This document shows, piece after piece, positions 34,085-44,591 of a stretch of 64,000 nt of DNA. The DNA comes from Merluccius polli (Eukaryota; Chordata; Actinopteri; Gadiformes; Merlucciidae): positions 10,001-74,000 of the forward strand of contig JAOPHQ010006601.1 in NCBI GenBank assembly GCA_030340625.1, in the 5' to 3' direction. The notes below the pieces were generated by a model. That model did not search any database and was not told the origin of the DNA. It saw nothing but the letters and a program-made list of their open reading frames with translations. Every line of letters starts with the position of its first letter. The stretch's first letter is position 1. Both the position numbers and the translations under genes were made by a program.

Positions 34085-35280
34085 ACAATATCCACTATAC
34101 GCGAATTATCCGCGTGACATCGCGCCGCCTTGAAGACTCGTTCGCTGGGGGCGAGTTGACTAGTGGATCAACTAGCTCCCGCCCGCATTGTGGTAATGAA
34201 TCAGAGGGATCAACGTCACGGCCCGCGCCCACGTCCTGTTTGCTGAATGGTGACCGCGTGGATTCGCTGCGCGAATATTTGCATAAAGTTGAAATCTCCC
34301 AACTTTATGCAAATCCAGAAGCGGAGCCAGGCAGCGCCGCAGCTGGCTCCGCGCCGCAAACAATCCCAGCGTGCTTTGCGCAGCGAATTGCTCGCGTCCC
34401 ATAGAAAGTGAATGGAGGCGGCAAATCGCGCGCGATCATTCGCTTATAGTGGACATTCAGCGTCGGTCGTAGGGGGCGAGTTGACTAGTGGATCAACTAG
34501 CTCCCGCCCGCATTGTGGCAATGAATCAGAAGGGTCAACGTCACGGCCCACGTCCTGTTTGCTGACTGGTGACCGCGTGGATTTGTGCCGCTCGTATTTG
34601 CATAAAGTTGAGATTTCCCAAGTTTTTGCAAATTCGCGTGCGGCAATTCGCATATAGTGGATATTCAGCATTCAAGGCCGCGCGATGTAACGCGGATAAT
34701 TCACGTATAGTGGATATTCAGGCTGATTCATCGCCACAATGCAGGCGGGAGCTAGTTGATCCACTAGTCAACACGCGGGAGCTAGTTGATCCACTAGTCA
34801 ACACGCGGGAGCTAGTTGATCCACTAGTCAACACGCGGGAGCTAGTTGATCCACTAGTCAACACGCGGGAGCTAGTTGATCCACTAGTCAACACGCGGGA
34901 GCTAGTTGATCCATTACGCTGAAGGTCCACTATAAGCGAATGATCGCGCGCGATGTGCCGCCTCCATTCACTTTGTATGGGACGCGAGCAATTCGCTGCG
35001 CAAAGCACGCTGGGATTGTTTGCAGCGCGGAGCCAGCTGCGGCGCTGCCTGGCTCGGCTTCTGAATTTGCATAAAGTTGGGAGATTTCAACTTTATGCAA
35101 ATACGAGCGGCGCGAATCCACGCGGTTGCCATTCAGCAAACAGGACGTGGGCGCGGGCCGTGACGTTGATCCCTATTCATTACCACAATGCGGGCGGGAG
35201 CTAGTTGATCCACTAGTCAACTCGCCCCCAGCGACCGAGTTTTCAAGGCGGCGCGATGTCACACGGATAATTCGTGTGAC
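34085..35280. repeat. 1.2-kb imperfect palindromic array
   Basis: The left arm (about 34085-34445) and right arm (about 34922-35280) are inverted copies. They share GCGAGTTGACTAGTGGATCA, ACGTCCTGTTTGCTGAATGG, GCATAAAGTTGAAATCTCCC and GCGTGCTTTGCGCAGCGAAT. A third, partial copy of the unit lies at 34446-34680, and the 30-bp tandem array follows before the right arm. Within each arm GTTGAAATCTCCCAACTTTATGC forms a smaller hairpin. Unit borders repeat the TATCCACTATACGCGAATTA-type motif. This looks like a MITE amplified and inverted in place; the family is not identified. Confidence 0.85.
34743..34920. repeat. 30-bp tandem repeat, six copies
   Basis: The unit GCGGGAGCTAGTTGATCCAC+TAGTCAACAC recurs with a constant 30-base period (GCTAGTTGAT at 34751, 34781, 34811, 34841, 34871 and 34901), almost without change. 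Each unit contains GTTGAtccactagTCAAC, a small inverted repeat. The unit also occurs singly in each palindrome arm, so it expanded from the array itself. Confidence 0.95.
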
Positions 35281-35386
35281 GTGGGGCTTCTCGGTCACAC
35301 CTTCCTCCTTCCTGGTCCGCATGGACTTGAAGCGCGTGCCCGCTTGCGCGTAATCAAATGTCTCAAGTGGGTTTGTCGTTTCAAAT

Positions 35387-35874
35387 GTTTCAACCATAGA
35401 CATATATACATAGACGCCTCATGACGTGCTGGAACGTAACCCAGCGTCGCCGCCATATTGGTTGGGTCTCCTCACTCTAGTCTAGCATAGGAGTCAACGG
35501 GAGAGCAAGCTATGCAGTATTTTGTGCAGCGTACGGCGCAGTATTGACACCAGATCGCGTGGGATTACCTTTCACAAGTAAGGTTGAACAATAATTCTTA
35601 TTTAAAAAAAATATATATACTGTATATATTAATTCGTCCTGTATCATAAATAAATCTCTGCCGTTTGTAACAAACCAAACCGTGTGAAAATCCGGTAAAA
35701 ATTCGGGGAGTTATGCTTATTATTTTAGTTGGGGATACACCTTCCTCAGTAGAAATAAATGCACTGGGGGCGCACTGGGGACCCATCCAAGATGGCGGCC
35801 GCGCTGATACGTCAGCTCCAACAGGCAGCGTCAGTCTATGAGGCGTCTACGTATATTATGTCTATGGTTTCAAC
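35387..35874. mobile_element. hAT-type MITE A of a tandem pair
   Basis: The element at 35395-35866 starts CATAGACATATATACATAGA and ends TATTATGTCTATG. GTTTCAAC lies on both sides (35387-35394 and 35867-35874), an 8-bp hAT-type duplication. It contains a CCGCCATATTGG block near one end and GATGGCGGCC near the other. Confidence 0.85.
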
Positions 35875-36202
35875 CATAGACATACCGAATTTTTACCGGA
35901 TTTTCACACGGTTTGGTTTGTTACAAATGGCTGAGATTTATTTATGATACAGGATGAATTAAAAATTTTATTTTTTTTAAATAATAAGAATTATTGTTCA
36001 ATCTTACTTGTTAAAGGTAATCCCACGCGATCTGGTGTCAATACTGCGCCGTAAACTGCACAAAATACTGGCATAGCTTGCTCTCCCGTTGACTCCTATG
36101 CTAGACTAGAGTGAGGAGACCCAATCAATATGGCGGCGACGCTGGGTTACGTTCCAGCACGTCATGAGGCGTCTACTATGTATATATGTCTATGGTTTCA
36201 AC
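35867..36202. mobile_element. hAT-type MITE B, inverted relative to A
   Basis: The element at 35875-36194 is the reverse complement of about the first 320 bases of element A, keeping the terminal CATAGACATA at its inner end. It is flanked by GTTTCAAC at 35867-35874 and 36195-36202, so the middle target copy is shared with element A. Confidence 0.85.
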
Positions 36203-36221
36203 ACTCAACTGCCGTGACATT

Positions 36222-36290
36222 TTTCTTCTTTTCTACTTTTCTTCTTCTACAAGAGCCAATTAATATGCTCATCGCCACCAAGTGGTCAGG
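36222..36290 (-). repeat. LINE-type 3' tail, minus strand
   Basis: The reverse complement reads TTGGTGGCGATGAGC...CCAATTAATATG-like sequence passing into GAAGAAGAAAAG. It is a diverged member of the GAA-tail family. Confidence 0.5.
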
Positions 36291-36525
36291 GGTATGAATT
36301 GCAATCTGTCAAAATGACAGATGGCCCTCAGATTTTTCCGTCAAAACGGTCAATGACGGAAAATATTCGGTTAACGCCACCCCTGGTCTGGAATAAGTGG
36401 ACTGTGTAGCAAAATGAATTGAAACGGTAGCTTGTATGCACTGCATGTCTGACAATAGCTTCAGATAGCTAGCGCTATGCTCAGCTGCACTTACTTTGTT
36501 TAGCATGTTCCGGCTGCTTCGCTGT

Positions 36526-36782
36526 CAGGGCCGCCCCTGGCCAAATTGGGGCCCTAAGCAGAATTTTATTTTGAGGCCCCCCGATAGGTATGCTGGCTGC
36601 AGAGCAGGATCAACTGGTTGTGCACTTGGAGTAGTGATCGTAGAATCTGTAGCTGAAGAGATGTTGCTTGATGGCCCTGGTGATATGCTGGGTGAGGCTG
36701 CTTCAGTGGACATGGTGCTTGATGGCCCTTGTGACGTACTGGGCGCTGGCTCTGTGTCACCCTGAGTAACAAACTTCAGCAT
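36526..36782 (-). pseudogene. hAT terminus plus Ser/Thr/Pro-rich N-terminal relic
   Basis: CAGGGCCGCCCCTGGCCAAA at 36526 is a hAT-type terminus. A minus-strand frame of 85 codons begins MLKFVTQGDTEPAPSTSQGP and contains imperfect repeats of SxGPSSxxS. Such low-complexity N-termini occur in hAT/ZMYM-type transposase genes, but no zinc finger or catalytic part follows here. The opposite terminus was not found. Confidence 0.4.
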
Positions 36783-37220
36783 CGACCCTGTTAGGACAAG
36801 AAATCAATCATACAAGCAGATTATTAAGATTTGTTTTGGTCTTAATGGTAAATTACACAATGAAATTAATATAAATACTAGCCTCACAAAGATTAAAATG
36901 CAATTAATGCAAATACGACTACAACTAATAATCATATTTATTATGATTTGATGATATTTCTATATTTAAATATTTGTATATACTTATTTTTACATTTTGT
37001 ACTTAAGTTCTATATTCCTACACTGCTGTTTGCTACTAGCCTAGAACTCTAGACACCCCCTAGCGGCAGCAAATTTATTTGGCAGCTAGGTAGGTCTAGC
37101 ACGGCTCCGTCGGCTTTTTGGTGCTGGAATCACCAAGTAGGTCAGACCAATCACAGCGTGAGGGGCGGAGTCGAAAGCCGGGCTACCATGACGACAGAGT
37201 TGTGACGGTTCCGTGTTAGA
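36783..37220. other. Intergenic, no recognised gene
   Basis: AT-rich sequence, then a GC-richer stretch (37020-37220) that appears to be the 5' part of the repeat carrying the helicase-like fragment. Confidence 0.35.
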
Positions 37221-37229
37221 GGTAAACAT

Positions 37230-37376
37230 GGCTGCTGCTGCTGGCGAACGGCCGTCTTTCCACTCGGCTTTGGCCGCGACTCTTCAAGACTTGAAGTTAA
37301 CATTTTATTTGAGAAAAGAACAAAGAACGGCACTGCAGTCTTTCCTCGAAAATAAATATGTATTCGGAGTTTTGAT
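37230..37376 (+). pseudogene. N-terminal fragment of a RecQ-like helicase frame
   Basis: The frame starts MAAAAGERPSFHSALAATLQ and continues to a YLRKEQRTALQSFLENKYVFGVL block, which resembles the Q-motif region of RecQ-like helicases found in repeated fish sequences. It stops matching just before the Walker A motif would come and runs into a hairpin. No downstream helicase motifs are present, so it is a truncated repeat-borne fragment. Confidence 0.45.
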
Positions 37377-37381
37377 TAATT

Positions 37382-37411
37382 ACGTAGTCAGAGCCGTCGC
37401 TCTGACTACGT
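37382..37411. repeat. Perfect 13-bp hairpin
   Basis: ACGTAGTCAGAGC, a four-base loop (CGTC) and GCTCTGACTACGT form a perfect inverted repeat at the junction after the helicase fragment. Confidence 0.9.
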
Positions 37412-37454
37412 CACCTTCTTCGTTGCTCTGATTGGTTGTAGCGCTATCCTATAG

Positions 37455-37863
37455 AGCGTAACAGTGACCGCCCCTTTTTAACAGCTCCGGTGCCGGAAGT
37501 AAATTTCCCATGCATTTATCTCGTCCACTTTTCGTATAATCCTTATAAAAAGAGTATTAAGCCTTTAACCAAGCCAATCGTTCGTTATGGTAGTCGTGAC
37601 CATATTATGTTTGATTCGGGATGAGTAGTTCCTCACTCGGTCAACAAAATAAAGTACCTTTGGCTTTTCTTCCGTTTTCCAAATTCTTTTTATGCCCGAA
37701 TCAAACATAATATGGTCACGACTACCATAACGAACGATTGGCTTGGTTCAAGTCTTAATACTCTTTTTATAAGGATTATACGAAAAGTGGACGAGATAAA
37801 TGCATGGGAAATTTACTTCCGGCACCGGAGCTGTTAAAAAGGGGGCGGTCACTGTTACGCTCT
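37455..37863. repeat. Large palindrome, arms about 167 bp
   Basis: The left arm (37455-37621, starting AGAGCGTAACAGTGACCGCC) and right arm (37695-37863, ending ...CACTGTTACGCTCT) are near-perfect inverted copies. They enclose a 73-base loop that begins ATGAGTAGTTCC. The only clear differences are a few bases around AAGCCTTTAACC / GGTTCAAGTCTT. No frame spans it. Confidence 0.92.
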
Positions 37864-38486
37864 ATTGCGTGCAGAGGGCAGAGGCTTTTCTCGGAGGAAA
37901 AGATGCTTTTGCTCAAGATGGTCAAGCTCATCAAGTAAACAAGTATGTAATCTTATGACTGTTAGCTGGTCAATTAACCACTAAATTTGTTTGAGTGTTT
38001 GTAAAAGTGTTAAAGTTTTTGTAATTTTGTTTTGGACTTACCAGCCACTGTAGGATCCCGCAGTGTTTTTTTTAGCCGCATGCTCCCACCCGCTCCCGCA
38101 AGATTTGAGTTGGTATGGCTCTCTATACTTGTTTAATGTTAGTGTAAACATGATCTAATGTGTTACTTCCTCTGGTCGGGCACTTAACACGCTGGTAAAA
38201 TTTAGGCAGGACGGAATTCAGGTTTGCATGGTTGAAGCATCTTGTGGTATGTATACAGTTGTGTGATAAGCCTGAACATAACACAACAGGGACGACATCT
38301 AATGGTTGTGTACTCTAAGTCTGGTGAGCAGTGTTCATGTATGGTGAGTGCGCCCAGTTATTTTGTATGCACAGACCACCACCTCTGCTCTTACCAAAGT
38401 CTTTGTTGCGGTCCCATCGGTGAGCGGTGCGGCCTGCTAGCTGCACAGCTGCATCAGCGATCAGCGAGTGGAGCTAAATTTCAGTT
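37864..38486. other. Intergenic, no recognised gene
   Basis: I see only short frames. A GCTCCCACCCGCTCCCGCA motif lies near 38081. Confidence 0.3.
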
Positions 38487-38833
38487 ATGATAGAAACACA
38501 GCAGTCTCGTATGTGGCGGTTTCCCTTGATGAGTAGTTACATCTTGTCCAGCTTGTGGATCAGCGGTCTTGCATTGCTGACAAACATACTCGGGAGGGGA
38601 AGCTTGTGGGGGTCTTTCCTGAGTCGTGATAGCAGGCCAGAGCGGCGGCCCCGCTTTTGCTTCCTCTGTCTCCGCCTCTTGCCGGTGCCGATAACAATCC
38701 ACGGAACTCCCGGTGGCCTAGACATCTCTGTTAGGATGTTGTATGTGTGGCGGGATTCGTCTATTATGGCGATCTTCGTATTAAAACCGATGTCCAGAAG
38801 TTCTTGCCGGCTGTAGTGATGTGTAACGGACAC
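38487..38833 (-). pseudogene. L2/CR1-like LINE ORF2 N-terminal fragment
   Basis: On the minus strand a 98-codon frame reads ..YSRQELLDIGF, then RPPGVPWIVIGTGKRRRQRK, then KLPLPSMFVSNARPLIHKLD. The last block matches the usual start of the endonuclease in fish L2/CR1-type LINEs (LPS.F.TNARS..NK.D). The frame ends there, so only the 5' edge of ORF2 remains. Confidence 0.6.
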
Positions 38834-38883
38834 AGACGAACACAGCTTTGTGTTTTATGTTATGTTTAGCTTTAAGAGGCCAT

Positions 38884-38925
38884 GCTGGGATAGGTTTCCA
38901 CAGGGAATGGGAAACCTATCCCAGC
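38884..38925. repeat. Hairpin with 16-bp arms
   Basis: GCTGGGATAGGTTTCC and GGAAACCTATCCCAGC are perfect complements around a 10-base loop. There is no T-run after it, so I do not call it a terminator. Confidence 0.9.
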
Positions 38926-39407
38926 TTCTTAAAGACAAAGGTTAAACTTGTGTAACCCAGGTCCCATGTAGTTAAAAATAAATCTAGAGTGGTTAATACA
39001 ATGAGACTGGGCCTGGGCTCGTTGTAGGAAACTACAACTTTGTTGATATGTTACGGTAAGAATGTGTACCCTTAATAATGTTTGATATATTTTAATAATG
39101 ACCACCACAACTGTATTTTAAATGCAAAATATTCATTCACAGGTATTTATTTGCACAAATTGAAATGATTTAAATGTATTTTAGGAAAAATAAATAAACA
39201 AAATAAAATGCACAGGATTATCAAATTTACAACAACTAACAACTCCATATACCTGTGGGCCCACACACACTCATATTAAACACGTTAAATGAGATGTTAA
39301 CCCGTTGCAGGCCTGTTAATTGAAGCCTGTGTGCGGTGGGGCCTGAAAACTGTAATGGCCGCTTCACTCAAAGCTGAGCACAAAATAAAAGCACGTGCAT
39401 GTGTATA

Positions 39408-39728
39408 TTAGTACTCACGAATCCAGGGTTTTGTTATAGGGGTAGAAGGGGATTTGGGGGATGATAGTCTCACGATGAAAATGGCAATGGCGGTGGCCGT
39501 CACAATCCAAACACACACGCGGTCAATGGTACAGTAGCGAAGACACAAGGAAGAAACACAGAACAGCAGGGCCATCGGCTGGAAACCCGTCTCTCTCTCC
39601 AACGTCCGTCTCCTTAAAGCATATCCGAATTGAGCCACAATATCAAACACTTTTTCATGTCGAATTACCATTAGCTTTGCTTTAGAAGTATCACAATGCA
39701 ACGCTACGATATGCGGGCATATTAGCAC
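39408..39728 (-). other. Unassigned 106-codon frame with a hydrophobic stretch
   Basis: The frame begins MLICPHIVALHCDTSKAKLM and has a hydrophobic segment VWIVTATAIAIFIVRL near residue 80. It has no recognisable domain, and splice sites are not evident. It could be chance or part of a repeat. I report it only because it is the longest frame between 38.9 and 40.4 kb. Confidence 0.2.
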
Positions 39729-40430
39729 CGAATGCTACCGCTAGCTAGCACGTCGCTAACCGTGTTACACATCCAGTCTCTTTTCACTATAACAGTTAGA
39801 TATAGCACAAAATACAGGCATACACATCATATTCACCTTTTGCAAGTCACACAGAAGCTTATATCAGGACCACGAGTAGTCGACCTCCACGATCAATTTA
39901 AATGCTTCCCACACTACGATGCCTCTTAGCTCTCTGTCGATAGCGTCCGTTTCTTTCTCCACACGTGCTCACTACTAACCTGCGGCACTAGTCCCGCCCC
40001 TTACACGGTGACTTTACTCTGATTGGCTCGTGAAGTCTTAACACAACCAAAGGCAAAACAGGAATTAAATGATTGACATGTGACAGTTAACAGGTTTGGT
40101 TACACATAAACACGGCTTCTTCCTCTCTTTTTATCCCGGATCACAGATATTTTACAGACTTAATGAACTTAAAGACCTTTATATGAATTTATCTTTTAAC
40201 TGTAAATAGTCTTATTTATTAAACTGTACGTATTATATTTATGCTTTTAACCAGCACACATTTTAACCAATTTTACTATTATGAACTCTATTTATTTATT
40301 AACTTTTTTAACACAGCATGTTATTATACTGTTAATTATTTGTTATGCTCTGTAACTTATATGATTTTTGTACAGGGCTACACTTGCCTCTGTCAGCATT
40401 ACGTGGGCAGACGTATGACGGCACTGCCAA
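39729..40430. other. Intergenic, no recognised gene
   Basis: Mixed, partly AT-rich sequence; I see nothing I can support. Confidence 0.3.
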
Positions 40431-40439
40431 TATGTCCGG

Positions 40440-41735
40440 CAAGTAGCCTACTCAGGTGCACAGGCTCTGATCAGACAGAAACAGTCCCTAGCTGCATACG
40501 TGCACTGTGGAGCACATTGTGTAAACTTGGTCACACAAAAGGCCTGCACAGCTTCAAAAATGGTGAAAGATGCACTTGACTGGGTTCATCAGTTGGGAAT
40601 CTTATGTGGACTTTCTGGAAAATATAAAGAGATGTTCCATCAGATTGCTACATCTGATCATGGTAGGCCTACCTACACTCTGTGCTCTGAAACCTCTCTG
40701 CCAAACTAGATGGACTGTGAGACAAAGTGCCATCGGTCTGTGCTCACACAGTATGACTCTGTCCTCACGTCCCTGGGGGAGATGGCAGATAACATTTTGT
40801 AGCGTAGGGACTAAAATAACTGCAAATAACTAGTGATGGATTTCATGATTCGTTTGCGCGAATCAGTTCGCGTCGTTCAGTTCGCCAAAAAGAGTTGTTT
40901 GTTCGTTCGTTCGTTCGTTCGTTCAGTCGTGTTTCCGGTAGCGGTGAATCATTCACTGAGTCGTTCAGACTCAGCTCCTCCCTCCGTCCCTCGTTCTCAT
41001 TCGCGAATCGCGAATGCCAGCCGAGTCAGTCAGACTCGGCTCCTCCCTCGATCACAACATTCAAACGAATCACGAATGCAGTTCTCAGCTGAGTCGGTCT
41101 TGGCATCTTACATGGTGGAGTCTTTAGACTTAGAGCCCATTACAGTGCCACAAATCAGAAAATCACCCAAGCGTTTACACAGAGAAGCAAATGCAGGGCC
41201 AAAACTCCCATGGAACACTACAGAGTATTGTAAGGTGCTTGACATTGCTGACTCACAGCTAGCAGACAGATTTCAGCAGGATGGTCTACTGACCTGCAGA
41301 AACTAGAAAACACCCTGCTCACTGGGAAAATTGATTCTGTGGTGGATGAATATCCAGAAATTAACACCCAGTTGCTTGCAGTTCAACTACCCATGTTCAG
41401 ACTTTAACTACCCATGTAGTTGCAGCACAGATGCTGCAGAGATTCTTACAGTTTTGTCAGTAGTTTTGCGTGGTTTATTTACTGAGGTCAAAACTCTGGT
41501 CAGGTTGCTCCTTGTTGTACCAGTCTCATCCTCTGAAGCAGAGAGGAGCTTTAGTGCTCTTAGAAGTTTGAAGACTTGGCTACGTTCAACCATGACACAA
41601 AAAGGCAGAACCATGTAGCAGTTTGCAATATCCACCAAGATAAGTGGGACCTCTTAGACAGAAAGTCAGTCTGCAAAGAGTTAATTTCTATTACACAGAG
41701 ACGTAACCACATTTTTGGTGATTTTACTTAGGCAA
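40440..41735 (+). pseudogene. ZMYM1-like hAT transposase relic
   Basis: Scattered plus-strand blocks in different frames match this family. They are VKDALDWVHQLGILCGLSGK (from about 40561), LCQTRWTVRQSAIG (about 40696), and the C-terminal dimerisation block VVPVSSSEAERSFSALRSLKTWLRSTM (about 41517-41597), followed by a VAVCNIHQDKWDLL-like end. The SSEAERSFSALRxLKTWLRSTM signature is typical of ZMYM1-like hAT proteins. Stops and frameshifts lie between the blocks, and a repeat (40840-41100) interrupts it. It is not functional as read. Confidence 0.7.
40840..41100. mobile_element. Probable MITE with GTTC tetranucleotide run
   Basis: The block starts near GTGATGGATTTCATGATTCG, includes (GTTC)n at 40898-40924, and contains two inverted-type blocks around TCGCGAATCGCGAATG and GAGTCAGTCAGACTCGG. 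It splits the hAT relic. Ends and target duplication were not resolved. Confidence 0.4.
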
Positions 41736-42021
41736 AGAATAGAACAGTTACAACAGTTAGCAAGTTCAGAAAATGACAACATTTTGCTGCAATGTAAAGT
41801 TCAGTCCAGTATACAATCCTGTTTGATTGTAAGGTGTGTTGTGTTGGAAAGTTGTCTTATATGTTGCTTTGAATTTTATGGTTAAAACTTTTGATTGTTG
41901 TGAATGTGATTTATGCTATATTTTCACTATTCTTCTGATCTGTCTCTCTACATGAGCGGCTCATGCAGCCTGTGTGTGTTTATGTTTATTTACATGAGCA
42001 AATAAATTAAGTTTATGTTCG

Positions 42022-42029
<8 letters not shown>

Positions 42030-42101
<72 letters not shown>
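42030..42101. repeat. (AT)n microsatellite, about 36 units
   Basis: A pure AT run 170 bases upstream of the Ig-receptor start codon. Between the two, 42133-42187 (CTCAACCCCCCCAATG ... AAAGTTACGCCCTTG) resembles a hAT terminus on the minus strand. Confidence 0.95.
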
Positions 42102-42104
<3 letters not shown>

Positions 42105-42274
42105 ATTTTCTCATGCGGGGCATGTCCTCAGACCTGCTTCACAGGTGGAAATCTCAACCCCCCCAATGTTCAACTCAAAGTTACGCCCTTGTGTGTGTAT
42201 GTCGATTTGCATCGAGATGATTTTCAACCTTTTCAACCTTTTTATTCAGGTGTAAAGTATAACACCAGTTGAAG

Positions 42275-44319
42275 ATGAAGATGCTGTTTATATTGCTAGG
42301 ATTTTCCTTTTTCGCCAAAGGTAAGACAATACTTCCACTTGTTGTACTAACAGTAATACTTGTAACTAGAAAAAGTACATTATAGGCTACACTTGCATTT
42401 TACCCTAAAATATCTTCGGCTGCTCTTGCTTTGTCACATTGTCTCGTTATGACATGCTCACAAAGAATGGGGCAGTATGTTACACACGGCGAGCGTTGCC
42501 AAATGAGCAGCTAAATAAACACATACTGGGGCTAATAGTTTGGTGACACATGGTTATTTGATTGTGTTGCAATGTAATGTGATATGGAGGCTATGGAGAG
42601 ATTTTTTTTTTTTTTTACAGATAAACTTGAGGTTCTCTCTAATGAAGTTGCACCTTTCTCTTTCAGGTTTTACTGACTATACTGTTACAGGAGTGGTCAA
42701 AGGAAGCGTCGAATTCATCTGTGATTCTGACAAACAAAGGGAACTCAAATATCTTTACTTTCAAGGTGGCAAGGATTTTAAAATCTTTTTAAATGGATGG
42801 CATTCTTCGAAATCATTCAAGCCCACACGACCTGAAACCACCAGCGTGAACCACACTGAGAGAACAATAAGCATGTGGGATCTGAAAGTCTCAGACGAAG
42901 GGAGATATAAATGCATCATCTCATACAAGGATAGCCTTGATGGAACGACTGAAGACACTATAATACACCTGAAGATGACTGGTAGGCCTACATGTCCATC
43001 ACTCGATCAAACTCTTAACAACAACATAGACCTTGGTATAATAAATATAAATTACCCATTAAATTCAACGGGTCCAACCATTTTAGGACAACCCATCTAC
43101 TATTATCTTACAACTTTCTTTTGAACTTTGATAACATTTCATTGTGGGCCTGTGAAGCCCTTTGAAACTACTATTGTGATAAAGGTCTCTTCTAATGAAC
43201 TTGCCTCGTTTCTCCCTTCTCTAGCAAACCACAGTGCACCCACAATAACGCACCGCAACTGTGAAAAAGTTGGTGAGGGTTATTGCACACTTACGTGTAC
43301 TGCCATCGGGGTCTTTCCTGTCAGCAAGATAGCATGGGATGTTCCTCTTGTCCTTGAGCAACGATGGACGGAAGTGAACCACAGTGATACAGTGGTACAG
43401 GATATCAATACCTTGCTGTACAACATCTCTAGCACCGCTAACTTCAGCTGTCCAGGTGAATTACAGCAAAACACCAACTGCTCTGTGGGGGGCGTTTCCT
43501 CCGTCAAGACACCCGTGTGTCAGCAGCACAACGGTAAATATAATTTAGGGAAACGGGCAAATGGATTATCGTGATAGACTGTTATTCAAATAGTCCAAGA
43601 TTCATTTATTTGTGTTATAACTTTGTTCTTAAGTGGGTTTATTACACATGTATTTCACAGTTTACAGAGTTAACAGCTTCTCCTCTTTTTCTTGGCCCCT
43701 CAAAGACGAAGTGAATAAAATGCCAAATCCTTGAATACTGTTATTTTCGCAAATTAAGCTTGAAGTTGGTGCTGTTTTACCAAAATTGCTAATATAAAAA
43801 AAGCCCTGTTATTGCTTGTGTGGGCTGCTATAACTATCTATACATGAACACTCTAGTTGACATAATAGTGTCAGCACAAAGGTAAATGTAATTTAGGGAA
43901 ATGGGCAAATAGGGATTACAGTGGTAGTCTCGGTTACTAGAGGTTGGTGGAAGCAAAGAGATGCACTCATGTTTGTCAGGTTTTTGTTCTATGCAGTCAT
44001 TTGAGAAAATGCATTCAAAAGAAAATAACTGGTTTGCCTGTAAACTATACAGAGAATTAAAAACCACAAATCATATTTTTAATGAGGGTGCTATTTCAAT
44101 AAATACTAATGTTCATGCTGGCGTTTGTGCATTTTTCTCAATTCTAAAGATGAACCTACTAACTCTCCTGGTGTAGGCACAACCATGGGACGAGAGGTAC
44201 CAGTTGGAGTGATGGCCGTGGCAGGTGTCCTGCTGCGGTTATTCCTGCTGGTGATAGTCGTGGTGGTGATAGTCGTGGTGGTGAAAGTCCTGTATTGGTA
44301 TAAAATGAATCATAACTAA
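42275..44319 (+). CDS. Two-Ig-domain type I membrane protein (B7/CD80-86-like)
   Basis: Four exons join in phase to 279 codons: 42275-42320, 42667-42981, 43225-43533 and 44150-44319. Exon 1 is a signal peptide (MKMLFILLGFSFFAKG). Exon 2 is a V-like Ig domain with C34, the canonical DEGRYKC (C98) and an N-glycosylation site NHT (77). Exon 3 is a second Ig-like domain, with CTLTCTAIG as its first-strand motif and several extra cysteines toward its end. Exon 4 has a short stalk, a very Val-rich membrane span (about 240-268) and an 11-residue tail KVLYWYKMNHN without signalling motifs. This organisation fits a B7-family-like ligand such as fish CD80/86. Orthology is uncertain, and other IgSF ligands are possible. 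After the stop, AAG|GTAAGC is a good donor, so the 3' UTR may be spliced. No frame break is seen. Confidence 0.8.
43690..43845 (+). repeat. Intron segment duplicated beyond the provirus
   Basis: Within the last intron of the Ig gene, GAAGTGAATAAAATGCCAAA ... GCTGTTTTACCAAAATTGCT ... GCTTGTGTGGGCTGC is repeated in diverged form at 59890-60045, in the same orientation. Confidence 0.75.
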
Positions 44320-44591
44320 GGTAAGCGCACGTTAGAACATTGAGTAAACAAACAAATGGAGCGAAAGCAAAAGTTCAATCAGGAGACAACGACATTCCCC
44401 TTCTATTTCTTGTTGCTCTATGTCTGGATTCATAATTCCCACGCTGTTATTGCAAGCCCCCTTCATCTCTCAACCAATCAGGACTCATGCATTAAACAGG
44501 AGTACAATTGTGTGCCAATGCAAAGCGTATATATACACATCTCTCATTCATGCTAGTCTTGTTGCAGCCTCCCCCCATCCTGCTTCACCTG

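Noticed and set aside
34743..34920. CRISPR array
   Set aside because: The 30-base units are directly adjacent with no unique spacers, and the context is a fish genome.
34569..34922. Repeat protein with six ELVDPLVNTR units
   Set aside because: The open frame exists only because the 30-bp tandem repeat is a multiple of three and stop-free; the opposite strand gives an equally open frame.
38884..38925. Rho-independent terminator
   Set aside because: There is no T-run after the stem, and the genome is eukaryotic.
42015..42272. Frame of (Tyr-Ile)n upstream of the Ig gene
   Set aside because: It only translates the (AT)n microsatellite.
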